Shown here: piece after piece, positions 28,227 to 36,908 of the stretch
Position numbering within the stretch: position 1 is the stretch's first letter
Layout of the letters: every line of letters begins with the position of its first letter
NCBI RefSeq assembly: GCF_001425235.1
Contig: NZ_LMEA01000001.1
Location: forward strand, 409,855-473,854
Source: Devosia sp. Root413D1
Lineage (GTDB): Bacteria > Pseudomonadota > Alphaproteobacteria > Rhizobiales > Devosiaceae
Reading direction: 5' to 3'
Length of the DNA: 64,000 bases
Translations under genes and position numbers: made by a program
Notes under the pieces: generated by a model
Told to the model about the DNA's origin: nothing
Seen by the model: only the letters and a program-made list of their open reading frames with translations
The model's database searches: none

Positions 28227-28859
28227 ATGGCCCTCACGCCCCGTTCCGACGACCTCTTCCTCGTGGTCGACCTGCAATATGATTTTCTCCCCGGCGGCAA
28301 GCTTGCCGTTGCCGGCGGCGACGAGATCATCATCCCGATCAACCGGCTCGGCCGGCGTTTCGAAAACGTCGCCATGACCCAGGACTGGCATCCGCGCGGC
28401 CACATCTCGTTCGCCTCGAGTCATGCCGGCGCCACCCCGTTCGAGATCATGGAATTGCCCTATGGCCCGCAGGTGCTGTGGCCCGACCACTGCGTCTGGG
28501 ATACGCATGGCGCGGAATTCTCGACCGATATCGAGCTGCCGCACACCCAGCTGGTGATCCGCAAGGGCTACCACGAAGTGGTCGATTCCTATTCCGGCTT
28601 CCAGGAGGCCGACCGCAGGACCAAGACCGGGCTCGAAGGCTACTTGCGCGAGCGAAAATTCAAGCGGTTGTTCATCGCTGGCCTCGCCACCGATTTCTGC
28701 GTCAACTGGACGGCAGTCGATTCGGCCAATGCGGGCTTTGAGACCTACGTGATCGAGGACGCCTGCCGCGCCATCGATACCTCGGGGTCGCTGGCCCAGG
28801 CCTGGGCCGATATGAACGCCGCCGGGGTCAAGCGGATCGTCGCCGGCGATATCGCCTGA
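28227..28859 (+). CDS. pncA: PncA, nicotinamidase
   Basis: A 210-residue cysteine hydrolase of the isochorismatase fold that converts nicotinamide to nicotinate for NAD salvage. The catalytic triad is visible: Asp in VVDLQYDF, Lys in VIRKGYHEVVDSYSGF and Cys in ATDFCVNWTAVDS. The metal ligands are in TQDWHPRGHISFASSH (Asp-x-His and His). The ATG at 28227 follows the stop of the preceding secreted-protein gene by 16 nt, and a second secreted-protein gene follows 24 nt after its stop. Confidence 0.95.
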   Translation: MALTPRSDDLFLVVDLQYDFLPGGKLAVAGGDEIIIPINRLGRRFENVAMTQDWHPRGHISFASSHAGATPFEIMELPYGPQVLWPDHCVWDTHGAEFSTDIELPHTQLVIRKGYHEVVDSYSGFQEADRRTKTGLEGYLRERKFKRLFIAGLATDFCVNWTAVDSANAGFETYVIEDACRAIDTSGSLAQAWADMNAAGVKRIVAGDIA

Positions 28860-28883
28860 GGAAGAGATTGGCCTGAGGACAAC

Positions 28884-29237
28884 ATGCTGCGGGCTGCGCT
28901 TGGGGGATTGCTGATCGGGCTGCTGGCCGTGCCGGCCGCGGCGGGCGAGCCCTCGGCCGCCGCCGACCGGCTGCTCTGGTGCGGCAGCGCCTTCTACTGG
29001 CTCTCCACCGACGCCTATGATTCGGGCAACGACGCCGAAGGCGACGAGTACGGCGCCTGGTCCGACGACCTAGCCGCCCGCGCCGACATGATGCTGGAAG
29101 CCGAAGGCAACGACGACGTGGCGATCACCGCGCTGCGCGACGCCTATGACAGCCGCGTCGTCGATGAGATGGGCAAGCCCGGCGCCAAATACGACGTCAC
29201 GACCTGCCCTGACCTGGTGGTTTCGGCGGCGAACTAG
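28884..29237 (+). CDS. Small secreted WCG-motif protein B
   Basis: A 117-residue precursor with a signal peptide (MLRAALGGLLIGLLAVPAAAG). The mature part starts with a helical segment containing LLWCGSAFYWLS and is strongly acidic. It ends in YDVTTCPDLVVSAAN, so two cysteines are spaced as in the protein at 27836-28210. No catalytic motif is seen. It follows pncA closely and is probably in the same transcript. Confidence 0.75.
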   Translation: MLRAALGGLLIGLLAVPAAAGEPSAAADRLLWCGSAFYWLSTDAYDSGNDAEGDEYGAWSDDLAARADMMLEAEGNDDVAITALRDAYDSRVVDEMGKPGAKYDVTTCPDLVVSAAN

Positions 29238-29302
29238 CTCTGGATCACCCCTTGGGGGGAGAGGTCGGCGCGCAGCGCCGGGTGATGGGGCGCCGCCAGC
29301 GT

Positions 29303-30049
29303 TCACACCATTGCCGAACAGATACAAACCTGCCGATGGCTCGCCGCCGTCAGCGGGGTACGGTCGAAATCGCCGAACCGCTCCACCAGCCGCAATCCAC
29401 CTGCTTCCAGCAGCAGTGGCAGTTCCTGCGGAAAGATCTGCCGCAGCTCCAGCGGGGTGTGGCGAAAATCCCGTCGCTCGGCGGTGGACCAGTACCAGTC
29501 GGCCCGGCTCACCTGGGTGATTGGATCGTAGCTGATGGTTTCCTCGATGCTGACCTCGCCCAGCTGCGGATGCTGGAACACCCCGAGCAGCTCGCGCTGG
29601 CCGGCCGGCAGGCTGAGCAGCCGCGCACTCGGCACAAACACGTCGAACAGCAGCCGGCCGCCGGGCGCCAGGTGCTGGCGGATGGTCGAGCAGGCGCGCG
29701 CGAAGTCGGCGCGGCTGTGCAAATGCATCAGTGAGTTGGCGGCGATGACGATGGCGTCAAAGTGCCGGCCGAGCACGAAGTCCCGCATGTCGAGTTGCAC
29801 GAGATCGGCCGACGCGCCGCGTTCCGCCACGGCGGCCCGCGCTCGTGCCAGCATGGGTTCGGCGAGATCGCCGCCGATCACCAGCGCCCCGCTCGCCGCC
29901 AGCGGCGCGGTGAAGCGGCCAGAGCCGCAGGCGAGCTCCAGCACACGCCGTCCCGGCCCACCCGCCGCCTCGACGTAGAAGCGCTCCATCGCAGCGTCCG
30001 GTGGCGCCACGAGGTCGTAGAGCTCGGCATCGTCGTAGAGGCTGTCCAT
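29303..30049 (-). CDS. Class I SAM-dependent methyltransferase
   Basis: A 248-residue enzyme from ATG 30049, which has a strong ACGGAGGACC ribosome binding site. Motif I, VLELACGSGRFTAPLA, lies near residue 48 and is followed by VIGGDLAEPMLARAR (SAM-binding acidic loop) and LAPGGRLLFDVFVPS (post-III). The fold and length fit ubiquinone/menaquinone-type methyltransferases, but the substrate is unknown. Its 3' end converges on the secreted protein B gene. Confidence 0.85.
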   Translation of the reverse strand: MDSLYDDAELYDLVAPPDAAMERFYVEAAGGPGRRVLELACGSGRFTAPLAASGALVIGGDLAEPMLARARAAVAERGASADLVQLDMRDFVLGRHFDAIVIAANSLMHLHSRADFARACSTIRQHLAPGGRLLFDVFVPSARLLSLPAGQRELLGVFQHPQLGEVSIEETISYDPITQVSRADWYWSTAERRDFRHTPLELRQIFPQELPLLLEAGGLRLVERFGDFDRTPLTAASHRQVCICSAMV

Positions 30050-30112
30050 CGCGGTCCTCCGTCGTCGGGCAAGAAGGTCATCGGGCAAGAAGTCGGGGGG
30101 CAGAAGTCGTGG

Positions 30113-30143
30113 GCAAAGAAAAAGGGCGCCGGAGCGCCCTTTT
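30113..30143 (-). terminator. Rho-independent terminator of grpE
   Basis: AAAGGGCGC-CGGA-GCGCCCTTT stem, followed on the minus strand by TTTTCTTTG. It begins about 23 nt after the grpE stop codon. Confidence 0.85.
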
Positions 30144-30165
30144 CGACATCACCGGCAAGGTGAAA

Positions 30166-30789
30166 TCAGACGCTCTTGTCGATCGTGCCCTCGGCCGGGG
30201 CGCCATTGGCGCCGCCGCCCTTGGCCACACCGACCATGGCCGGACGCAGCACGCGGTCGCCGATGGCGAAGCCGGCCTGCACCACCTGCACCACGGTGCC
30301 TTCCGGGCGCGACGGGTCAGGGACCTCGAACATCGCCTGGTGCTTGTGCGGGTCGAACTTCTGGCCTTCCGCCTCGATTGGCTTGACGCCGTGCTTGGCG
30401 AGCAGCCGCTGCATCTCGCGCTCGGTCATCTCGATGCCCTCGATCAGCGACCGGGTGGTCGCATCGGAGCTGTCGCGCGCCTCGGCTGGCAGCACCATCA
30501 AGGCGCGGGAAAGCGAATCGGTAGCGGTCAGCATGTCGCGGGCAAAGCCGGCGATGGCATAGGACCGGGTGTCGGAGATCTCGCGCTCGGTGCGTTTGCG
30601 CAGGTTTTCCATCTCGGCGATGGTGCGCAGCAACTTGTCGCGCATGTCCTGGTTCTCGGCCTTGAGGGCCTCGATCGGATCGGGCGTCGTTGCCGCGTCG
30701 GCAGTCTTCTCGTCTGGCTTGGTGGCCTGGTTCTCGGTCGCGGTGGGAGCGGCCTTGTCGTCCTCGGGCTTGTTCGTATCGTCGTTCAT
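30166..30789 (-). CDS. grpE: GrpE, nucleotide exchange factor for DnaK
   Basis: A 207-residue co-chaperone. The acidic, low-complexity N-terminus (about residues 1-40) precedes a long coiled-coil region ([20 protein letters not shown]). The C-terminal beta domain carries the signature around [12 protein letters not shown] and [28 protein letters not shown]. It stimulates ADP release from DnaK. It follows hrcA by about 106 nt on the same strand and has its own heat-shock-type promoter in that gap. Confidence 0.97.
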   Translation of the reverse strand: MNDDTNKPEDDKAAPTATENQATKPDEKTADAATTPDPIEALKAENQDMRDKLLRTIAEMENLRKRTEREISDTRSYAIAGFARDMLTATDSLSRALMVLPAEARDSSDATTRSLIEGIEMTEREMQRLLAKHGVKPIEAEGQKFDPHKHQAMFEVPDPSRPEGTVVQVVQAGFAIGDRVLRPAMVGVAKGGGANGAPAEGTIDKSV

Positions 30790-30828
30790 TGGGACCTTGG
30801 ATTTTGTCGCTGATCGCGTTTGCCCCGC

Positions 30829-30857
30829 ATATCGGCCAATGAGCGATAAGATTCAAG
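30829..30857 (-). promoter_or_regulatory. Sigma-32-type promoter of grpE
   Basis: On the minus strand CTTG (30854-30857), an 18-nt spacer and CCGATAT (30829-30835) match CTTG-N17/18-CYTATNT with a single mismatch. It lies 40 nt upstream of the grpE ATG, inside the hrcA-grpE gap. Confidence 0.6.
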
Positions 30858-30895
30858 CCTAGGAAAGGTTCCGTGTCCGGCCTCAGCCCCTGCGC

Positions 30896-31981
30896 TCAGC
30901 TCTTTCTGGCCATCATCGCCGAAACAACATTGGCGGTGTAATCGACCACCGGCACGATGCGGGCGTAGTTGAGCCGGGTCGGCCCGATGACGCCGAGCAC
31001 CCCCACCACCTTCTGGTTGGCGTCCTTGTAAGGCGAGAGGATCACCGACGAACCCGAGAGCGAGAACAGCTTGTTCTCCGAGCCGATGAAGATCTTCACC
31101 CCTTGCGCCGTCTCGGTATCGCCGAGCAGCTCGATCAGCCCGTCGCGGCTCTCGAGCTCGTCAAACAGTTGCCGCACCCGGCTCAGCTCTTCCGACGCCA
31201 TGGTGTCGTTGATGAGGTTGGCCCGGCCGCGCACGATCACCGTCGGCGGCGAGGCGCTGCCTGAGCCGGAAAGCGTCGCGAGCCCCGCATCCACCAGCTT
31301 GTGCGTCAGTTCGTCGAGCTCATGCACGGTGGCTTCGCGCTGCGTCTGCAGGGCCTTCCGCGTCTCGTTCAAGGTCTTCCCCACCGCAAAATGCGCCAGG
31401 TAGTTCGAGGCCTGCGTCAAGGCGCTCGCCGTCAGTCCCGGCGGCAGCGGCAGCACGCGGTTCTCGACCGAGCCATCCTCGCCCACCAGCACCACCATGG
31501 CGCGCTCGGCATCGAGCCGGATGAACTCGATATGCTTCAGCACCAGGTCGGATTTCTGCGCGATCACCACCCCTGCGCCATGGCTGAGCCCGCTGAGCAG
31601 CTGGCTCGCCTCGGTCAGCAGGTCCTCGATCTGGCCGTGCACCGCCGGCCCCTGGATCTGCTTGGCGATTGCCGCCTTTTCGTCCTCATTCACCGCGCCC
31701 ACTTCCAGCATGGCGTCGACGAAGAAGCGCAGCCCCTGCTGCGTCGGCAGCCGGCCGGCCGAGGTATGAGGCGAGGCGATCAGCCCCAGATCCTCGAGAT
31801 CGGCCATCACATTACGCACCGACGCGGGGCTTAAGCCCACGCTCAGCATGCGCGCCAGGTCGCGCGACGCCACCGGCGTGCCGGTGTCGAGATAGCGCTC
31901 CACCAGCTTGCGAAAGATGTCCTGGCTGCGGGCGTTGAGCACCGCGAGCACGTCTTCGGGGGCTTTTGTGCGATCGGCCAT
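30896..31981 (-). CDS. hrcA: HrcA, heat-shock repressor
   Basis: A 361-residue repressor with an N-terminal winged helix-turn-helix (SRDLARMLSVGLSPASVRNVMADLEDLGLI) and the characteristic SPHTSAGRLPTQQGLRFFVD segment. The GAF-like C-terminal domain ends with a YARIVPVVDYTA region. It normally represses groESL through CIRCE elements; I see no CIRCE in this window. The ATG at 31981 has GGTGA upstream and is preferred over 31990. It is divergent from rph. Confidence 0.96.
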   Translation of the reverse strand: MADRTKAPEDVLAVLNARSQDIFRKLVERYLDTGTPVASRDLARMLSVGLSPASVRNVMADLEDLGLIASPHTSAGRLPTQQGLRFFVDAMLEVGAVNEDEKAAIAKQIQGPAVHGQIEDLLTEASQLLSGLSHGAGVVIAQKSDLVLKHIEFIRLDAERAMVVLVGEDGSVENRVLPLPPGLTASALTQASNYLAHFAVGKTLNETRKALQTQREATVHELDELTHKLVDAGLATLSGSGSASPPTVIVRGRANLINDTMASEELSRVRQLFDELESRDGLIELLGDTETAQGVKIFIGSENKLFSLSGSSVILSPYKDANQKVVGVLGVIGPTRLNYARIVPVVDYTANVVSAMMARKS

Positions 31982-32096
31982 GTTCACCATTTAGGCGGAA
32001 AGGCTTGTGCCGCCAAGCTAGCGCTGCTTGTTCGAGGGGGCGGTCAGGGTTAAGAGGCGGTTAACAGCTTTTTCCAAGAACGAGTGATTTGACCAT

Positions 32097-32810
32097 ATGC
32101 GGCCCTCCGGACGCCAGCCAGACCAGATGCGGGCCGTAACGCTCGAACGCAATGTCGCTCCCAAGGCCGAAGGCAGCTGCCTCGTCAGCTTCGGTTCGAC
32201 CAAGGTGTTCGTCACCGCTTCGGTCGAAACCACGCTCCCCTCCTGGCGCCGCAGCTCCGGCATGGGCTGGGTCACCGCCGAGTACGGCATGCTGCCGCGC
32301 GCCACCGGCTCGCGCACCAAGCGCGAAGCCGCGCAGGGCAAGCAATCCGGCCGCACCCAGGAAATCCAGCGCCTGATCGGCCGCTCGCTCCGCGCTGTGG
32401 TCGACATGCAGGCGCTGGGCGAGAACCAGATCACTCTCGATTGCGACGTGCTGGAGGCCGATGGCGGCACCCGCACCGCCTCGATCACCGGCGCCTATGT
32501 GGCGCTGGCCGATGCCATCAAGTGGCTCGAAGCCCGTGGCCTCACCAAGGGCCCGGTGCTGCGCGACTCGGTCGCTGCCATTTCCTGCGGCATCTACCGC
32601 GGCACCCCGGTGCTCGATCTCGATTATCTCGAGGATGTCGAGGCGCACACCGATGCCAATTTCGTCATGACCGGCACCGGCAAGTTCGTCGAAATCCAGG
32701 GCACCGCCGAACAGGTACCGTTCAGCCGCGATGAGCTCGACAGCCTGATGCGGCTGGCCGAGCAGGGGATCGGCGAGCTCACCACCATGCAGCAGGCGGC
32801 ATTGGCATGA
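32097..32810 (+). CDS. rph: RNase PH
   Basis: A 237-residue phosphorolytic exoribonuclease that trims tRNA 3' ends. The opening [17 protein letters not shown] is diagnostic, followed by [29 protein letters not shown] and the phosphate/catalytic region [19 protein letters not shown]. It starts a plus-strand run rph-rdgB-hemW, divergent from hrcA, a well-known order in Alphaproteobacteria. Confidence 0.97.
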   Translation: MRPSGRQPDQMRAVTLERNVAPKAEGSCLVSFGSTKVFVTASVETTLPSWRRSSGMGWVTAEYGMLPRATGSRTKREAAQGKQSGRTQEIQRLIGRSLRAVVDMQALGENQITLDCDVLEADGGTRTASITGAYVALADAIKWLEARGLTKGPVLRDSVAAISCGIYRGTPVLDLDYLEDVEAHTDANFVMTGTGKFVEIQGTAEQVPFSRDELDSLMRLAEQGIGELTTMQQAALA

Positions 32811-32868
32811 CCCCGAAAAGCGGCAACGGTTTTCGGACAAAGGTCATGCCACAAGGAAAGACCGCATA

Positions 32869-33537
32869 ATGGCAGACAAGCTCACATTGCGGCGCGGCGA
32901 CCGGCTGGTGCTGGCGACCCACAATGCGGGCAAGCTCGCCGAGTTCAAGGAACTCCTGGCGCCGTTCGGGCTCGACCTGGTTTCGGCCGGTGAGCTCGGC
33001 CTGCCCGAGCCGGAAGAGACCGGCACCACCTTCATCGAGAACGCCCGGATCAAGGCGCATGCCGCCGCGGCCGCTGCCAACACTATCGCGCTGGCCGACG
33101 ATTCCGGCCTGTCGGTCGATGCCATTGGCGGCCAGCCCGGCGTCTACACCGCCAACTGGGCCGGCTCCTCGGCGCATGGCGGGCGCGACTACATGGTCGG
33201 CATGCGCCGCGTCGAAGATGCGCTGCAGGCCGTCGGCGCCACCACGCCAGGTGAGCGCCGCGGCGCTTTCAACGCTACGCTCTGCCTCGCCCACCCCGAT
33301 GGGCGTGAGGTGATCTACGTCGGCAAGGCCGAGGGCACGCTGGTCTGGCCGCCGCGCGGCGACAAGGGCTTTGGCTTCGATCCGGTGTTCATGCCCGACG
33401 GCTACGACATCACCTTCGGCGAGATGCCGTCCGAGGCCAAGCACTCCTGGGCCCCGGGCAAGGTCGGTCTGTCGCATCGGGCCCGCGCCTTCGCCAGCTT
33501 CGTCGACGATGCACTGGGAGGTGGCGTTGAGCACTGA
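32869..33537 (+). CDS. rdgB: Non-canonical purine NTP pyrophosphatase (RdgB/HAM1)
   Basis: A 222-residue enzyme that hydrolyses ITP, dITP and XTP to monophosphates. Substrate loop LATHNAGKLAEFKELL lies at the N-terminus, the metal-binding region ALADDSGLSVDAIGGQPGVYTA near the middle, and GFGFDPVFMP and WAPGKVGLSHRARA near the C-terminus. Its last 11 nt overlap the proposed hemW start. Confidence 0.97.
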   Translation: MADKLTLRRGDRLVLATHNAGKLAEFKELLAPFGLDLVSAGELGLPEPEETGTTFIENARIKAHAAAAAANTIALADDSGLSVDAIGGQPGVYTANWAGSSAHGGRDYMVGMRRVEDALQAVGATTPGERRGAFNATLCLAHPDGREVIYVGKAEGTLVWPPRGDKGFGFDPVFMPDGYDITFGEMPSEAKHSWAPGKVGLSHRARAFASFVDDALGGGVEH

Positions 33538-34717
33538 AACGTTCGGCCACAACTCCGTCGATCCGCGCTCCAACGGCCTGTTCGGGGTCTATGTCCATTG
33601 GCCGTTCTGCGCCGCCAAGTGCCCCTACTGCGATTTCAACTCGCATGTGCACCGTGGCGAGTTCGATGAGCAGACCTATGTCGAATCCTACGCTGCCGAG
33701 CTGGCGCACTTCGCCAAGCAGACGCCGGGCCGCACCGTGCAGTCGATCTTTTTCGGCGGCGGCACGCCCTCACTGATGGATCCGCGCTCGGTCGAGGGCA
33801 TCATCGATGCCATCGCCCGGCACTGGGTGATAGATCCGCGGGCGGAAATCACCCTCGAGGCCAATCCGACCTCGGTCGAGGCCGAGCGCTTCCGCGGCTA
33901 CCGGTCAGCCGGCGTCAACCGCGTCTCGCTCGGCGTGCAGTCGCTGCGCGAGGGCCCGCTGGCCGAACTCGGCCGCCGGCACTCGGTCGATGAAGCCATC
34001 GCCGCGGTGCGCCTGGCGCAGTCGATCTTCCCGCGCTCGAGCTTTGATCTGATCTATTCCCGCCCGCGCCAGACGCTGGACGAATGGCAGGACGAGCTGA
34101 CCGAGGCGCTGTGGCTGGCCGAAGCCGGGCACGTCTCGCTCTACCAGCTCACCATCGAGATGGGCACGCGCTACTACGACCTGTTCCGCGCCGGCAAGCT
34201 GAAGATGCCGGATGAGGACCTGAGCGCCGACTTCTACGAGATGACGCAGGAGCTGACCCAGCAGGCGGGTCTGCCGGCCTATGAAATCTCCAACCACGCC
34301 CGCCCTGGCCAGGAGAGCCGCCACAACCTGATCTACTGGCGCTACGGCGAATATGTCGGCGTCGGCCCCGGTGCGCATGGGCGGCTGCTGATCAACAACC
34401 AGCGCCACGCCACGGCGACCGAGAAGATGCCGTTCGACTGGCAGAAGCGCGTGCAGGCGCGCGGCCACGGCATGGTCACCGACGACATCCTGACCTGGGA
34501 AGAAGAAGGCGACGAACTGCTGGTCATGGGGCTGCGGCTGCGCGAAGGCATCGACCCGCGCCGCTTCCACAAGATCTCCGGTCGCGCCATTTCCGAACGC
34601 CAGATCAACGAGCTGCGCTCGATCGGCTTCGTCGAGACCCTGCCCAACGGTTTTATCCGGGTCACCGACAAGGGCTGGCCAGTGCTCGATGCGGTGGTCG
34701 CGGATCTCGCGGCCTGA
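33527..34717 (+). CDS. hemW: HemW, radical SAM heme chaperone
   Basis: A 396-residue radical SAM protein related to oxygen-independent coproporphyrinogen oxidase. The iron-sulfur motif is HWPFCAAKCPYCDFNSH (CxxxCxxC). SAM-binding FFGGGTPSLM and the HemN-like VSLGVQSL follow. I place the start at TTG 33527, because a perfect GGGAGGTG lies 5 nt upstream; this overlaps rdgB by 11 nt. Its context after rph-rdgB and the single N-terminal cysteine motif favour HemW (heme trafficking) over HemN. Confidence 0.93.
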   Translation: MSTETFGHNSVDPRSNGLFGVYVHWPFCAAKCPYCDFNSHVHRGEFDEQTYVESYAAELAHFAKQTPGRTVQSIFFGGGTPSLMDPRSVEGIIDAIARHWVIDPRAEITLEANPTSVEAERFRGYRSAGVNRVSLGVQSLREGPLAELGRRHSVDEAIAAVRLAQSIFPRSSFDLIYSRPRQTLDEWQDELTEALWLAEAGHVSLYQLTIEMGTRYYDLFRAGKLKMPDEDLSADFYEMTQELTQQAGLPAYEISNHARPGQESRHNLIYWRYGEYVGVGPGAHGRLLINNQRHATATEKMPFDWQKRVQARGHGMVTDDILTWEEEGDELLVMGLRLREGIDPRRFHKISGRAISERQINELRSIGFVETLPNGFIRVTDKGWPVLDAVVADLAA

Positions 34718-34788
34718 GGCAGCTTGGGCACTACTTGCCCGCCCCCCCCGCTCTGATAGCCTGCCGGCCTAACTGAGGCGGGGGTAAC

Positions 34789-35751
34789 GTGTCGTCCTGG
34801 TTCGACAGACTAGCAGAGCGGATACTGGCTTTGGCTGGTGTGCCGAGTGCGGAAATACCGGATCGGATAGCACCGCCACCGGAATATTCACCTCCCACGC
34901 CTCGCCCCACCGATTTTGCCTACAAGATCTTTACCACAGGGTTCGACGAGACGGTCTCGAGCGGCGAGCTCGCCGCCAGGCTTGGCCCCCTTTCGCCAGC
35001 AGACATTGACGTGATGCGGACGCGTCTCGTTGAGTTTCGCGGCGATCCGGAGGCGTGGTGGGCCGCGGCCCAGTCACAGGTCAGTTCCATCGCGGCGAAG
35101 CTTGACGCCGCCAATGAGCAATCAGACACGGTCGTCACCGTACTTGTCGATCATTCGGGGTCGATGCGTCACGATGGTATCCTCTCTGCCGTTTCCATCC
35201 TGGAGCTCACCGAGCTCCTGCTTGGCAAGTTGGGCATTCATTTGGAGGTGCTTGGCTTCACCACAACCTCCTGGAAGGGCGGTCGTTCTCGGGAGCTGTG
35301 GCTTGAGCGGGGCCGGCCACCGTCGCCGGGGCGGCTGTGCGATCTGTTGCACATTGTCTATCGGCCGGCTTCTAGCGTGGAGCCCGGCCCGGCTTCGGAC
35401 CGTTATTTAGCGATGTTGCGGCAACGGCTGCTGCGCGAGAATGTCGACGGGGAGGCTCTGCTGTGGGCGGCGGCGCGCCTGCGCACCGTGCCGGCCCGGC
35501 GGCGGATTCTGCTGGTGTTGTCCGACGGCGCGCCCGGTGACGATTCGACCATCTCTCAGAATGGCGTCCAGTTTCTGGACCTTCAGGAGGTGGTTGAAGC
35601 GCTCCAGCACGCCGGCGACATCCACCTTTGCGCCATCGGCATCGGCCACGACGTGGCGCCCTATTATCCCAATGCGGTGCTGGCTGCGACGCGTGCCGAC
35701 ATCGGCCGTGCTGTCAGTGCGACGTTCGAGCAGGCGTTGCGACCCGCCTAA
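34789..35751 (+). CDS. CobT-like von Willebrand factor A domain protein (orphan)
   Basis: A 320-residue protein from GTG 34789. Residues about 115-320 closely follow the C-terminal VWA half of cobaltochelatase subunit CobT: VVTVLVDHSGSMR has the MIDAS residues (Asp121, Ser123, Ser125), followed by LGFTTTSWKGGRSRELWL, ENVDGEALLWAA, LVLSDGAPGDDST and IGIGHDVAPYY. The long CobT N-terminal region is replaced by about 110 unrelated residues. No CobS-type AAA+ ATPase, cobN or cobalamin gene is nearby. Codon use includes rarer triplets such as TTA and CTT. Function may be a metallochelatase-like adaptor. Confidence 0.75.
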   Translation: MSSWFDRLAERILALAGVPSAEIPDRIAPPPEYSPPTPRPTDFAYKIFTTGFDETVSSGELAARLGPLSPADIDVMRTRLVEFRGDPEAWWAAAQSQVSSIAAKLDAANEQSDTVVTVLVDHSGSMRHDGILSAVSILELTELLLGKLGIHLEVLGFTTTSWKGGRSRELWLERGRPPSPGRLCDLLHIVYRPASSVEPGPASDRYLAMLRQRLLRENVDGEALLWAAARLRTVPARRRILLVLSDGAPGDDSTISQNGVQFLDLQEVVEALQHAGDIHLCAIGIGHDVAPYYPNAVLAATRADIGRAVSATFEQALRPA

Positions 35752-36725
35752 GCCCGAAGCCGCGTCACTGTCGGCGCCGGCTGTTCGGCATGGAACAGCG
35801 TACTGACCGATTCGCCGCTGTTGATCCGGCGCATCGCTTCGGCCAGCGCGGGGGCGATCGACAGCACGGTCAGCTTGGGGTGGCGGCGCACCGCGGCGAT
35901 TGCCAGGGTGTCGGTGCAGACGATCTCCAGCACATCGGGCTCTGCCGCCAGCCGCCCGATCGCATCGTTGGCGAAGATGCCGTGCGTGCAGGCGATGCGC
36001 ACCGATCGTGCGCCATGCTGCCGCAAATGCCGCAGCAGTTCGACCATCGAGCCGCCGCTGGCGATCTCGTCGTCGAGGACAATCACGTCGCGCCCCTCGA
36101 CCTCGCCGATGATCGCGGTGATCCGCACTTCGCTGTCGCTGATCCGCTCCTTGGCGCCCGCCGCCACCGGCACGCCGAGCCGCTTGGCGAAGGCCGCGGC
36201 GTTCTTGGCGTTGCCGAGGTCCGGCGACACCACCACCGCATTGCCCATATCGTAGCGCTGGAAATATTCGGCCAGCTCGCCCAGCGCGTGCAGGTGATCG
36301 ACCGGCACGCTGAAAAACCCGTGCACTTGCGGCGAGTGCAGCGTCATGGTCAGCACCCGGTTGGCCCCGGCGGTCTGCAAGAGGTCGGCGACCATGCGGC
36401 CGCCGATCGAGATGCGCGGCGCATCCTTCTTGTCGGAGCGCGCATAGGCATAATGCGGGATTACCGCGGTGATGCGGGCCGCCGAGGCGCCACGCGCCGC
36501 GTCGAGCATCAGCAGCAGTTCGACCAGGTGATCCTGTACCGGCGCGCTCAGCGTCTGGATCAGGAACACGTCCTGCTCACGGCAATTGGCTTGCAGCTGC
36601 ACTTCGATGCAGTCATTGGAGAAGCGCTTCACCCGCGTCGGCAGCAGCGGCACACCGAGCTCGGCGCAGATCTGTGCCGCGAGGTCGGGATGAGAGCTAC
36701 CACTGAAAATGGCAATCTGGCTCAT
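35748..36725 (-). CDS. Divergent ribose-phosphate pyrophosphokinase paralogue
   Basis: A 325-residue PRPP synthetase homologue. The PRPP-binding loop reads VIVLDDEIASGGSM and the ribose-5-phosphate/ATP region IPHYAYARSDKKDAPR. The segment usually VVSPDxGGVxRA is VVSPDLGNAKNAAAFAKRL, and the flexible catalytic loop is AKERISDSE; the lysine is kept, but the surroundings differ from housekeeping Prs. It is probably active but specialised. It is divergent from adenine deaminase and convergent with the CobT-like gene, sharing bases at their stop codons. Confidence 0.8.
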   Translation of the reverse strand: MSQIAIFSGSSHPDLAAQICAELGVPLLPTRVKRFSNDCIEVQLQANCREQDVFLIQTLSAPVQDHLVELLLMLDAARGASAARITAVIPHYAYARSDKKDAPRISIGGRMVADLLQTAGANRVLTMTLHSPQVHGFFSVPVDHLHALGELAEYFQRYDMGNAVVVSPDLGNAKNAAAFAKRLGVPVAAGAKERISDSEVRITAIIGEVEGRDVIVLDDEIASGGSMVELLRHLRQHGARSVRIACTHGIFANDAIGRLAAEPDVLEIVCTDTLAIAAVRRHPKLTVLSIAPALAEAMRRINSGESVSTLFHAEQPAPTVTRLRA

Positions 36726-36908
36726 CGCGGCTTGTCCTCGCTGGATGGGGTCGAGGCCGGCAGCTTATGGCAAAATGTACTGCCGCGAGCAAGCGTCGAC
36801 GCTGGACAGAGATTGCTCACCGCTTTGCTGCACGTCCCTCATTGCGGCGCATTGCGCTCGCTCTCGTAAACCGCTTTACTAACGCGGTTGCGCCACCGGA
36901 ATCCGCCT

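Noticed and set aside
30790-32096. CIRCE elements around hrcA, grpE and dnaK
   Set aside because: No sequence close to TTAGCACTC-N9-GAGTGCTAA was found upstream of these genes.
34789-35751. Part of a cobalamin biosynthesis locus
   Set aside because: Only the VWA part of CobT is present and no other cob gene is nearby, so a cobaltochelatase role cannot be claimed.
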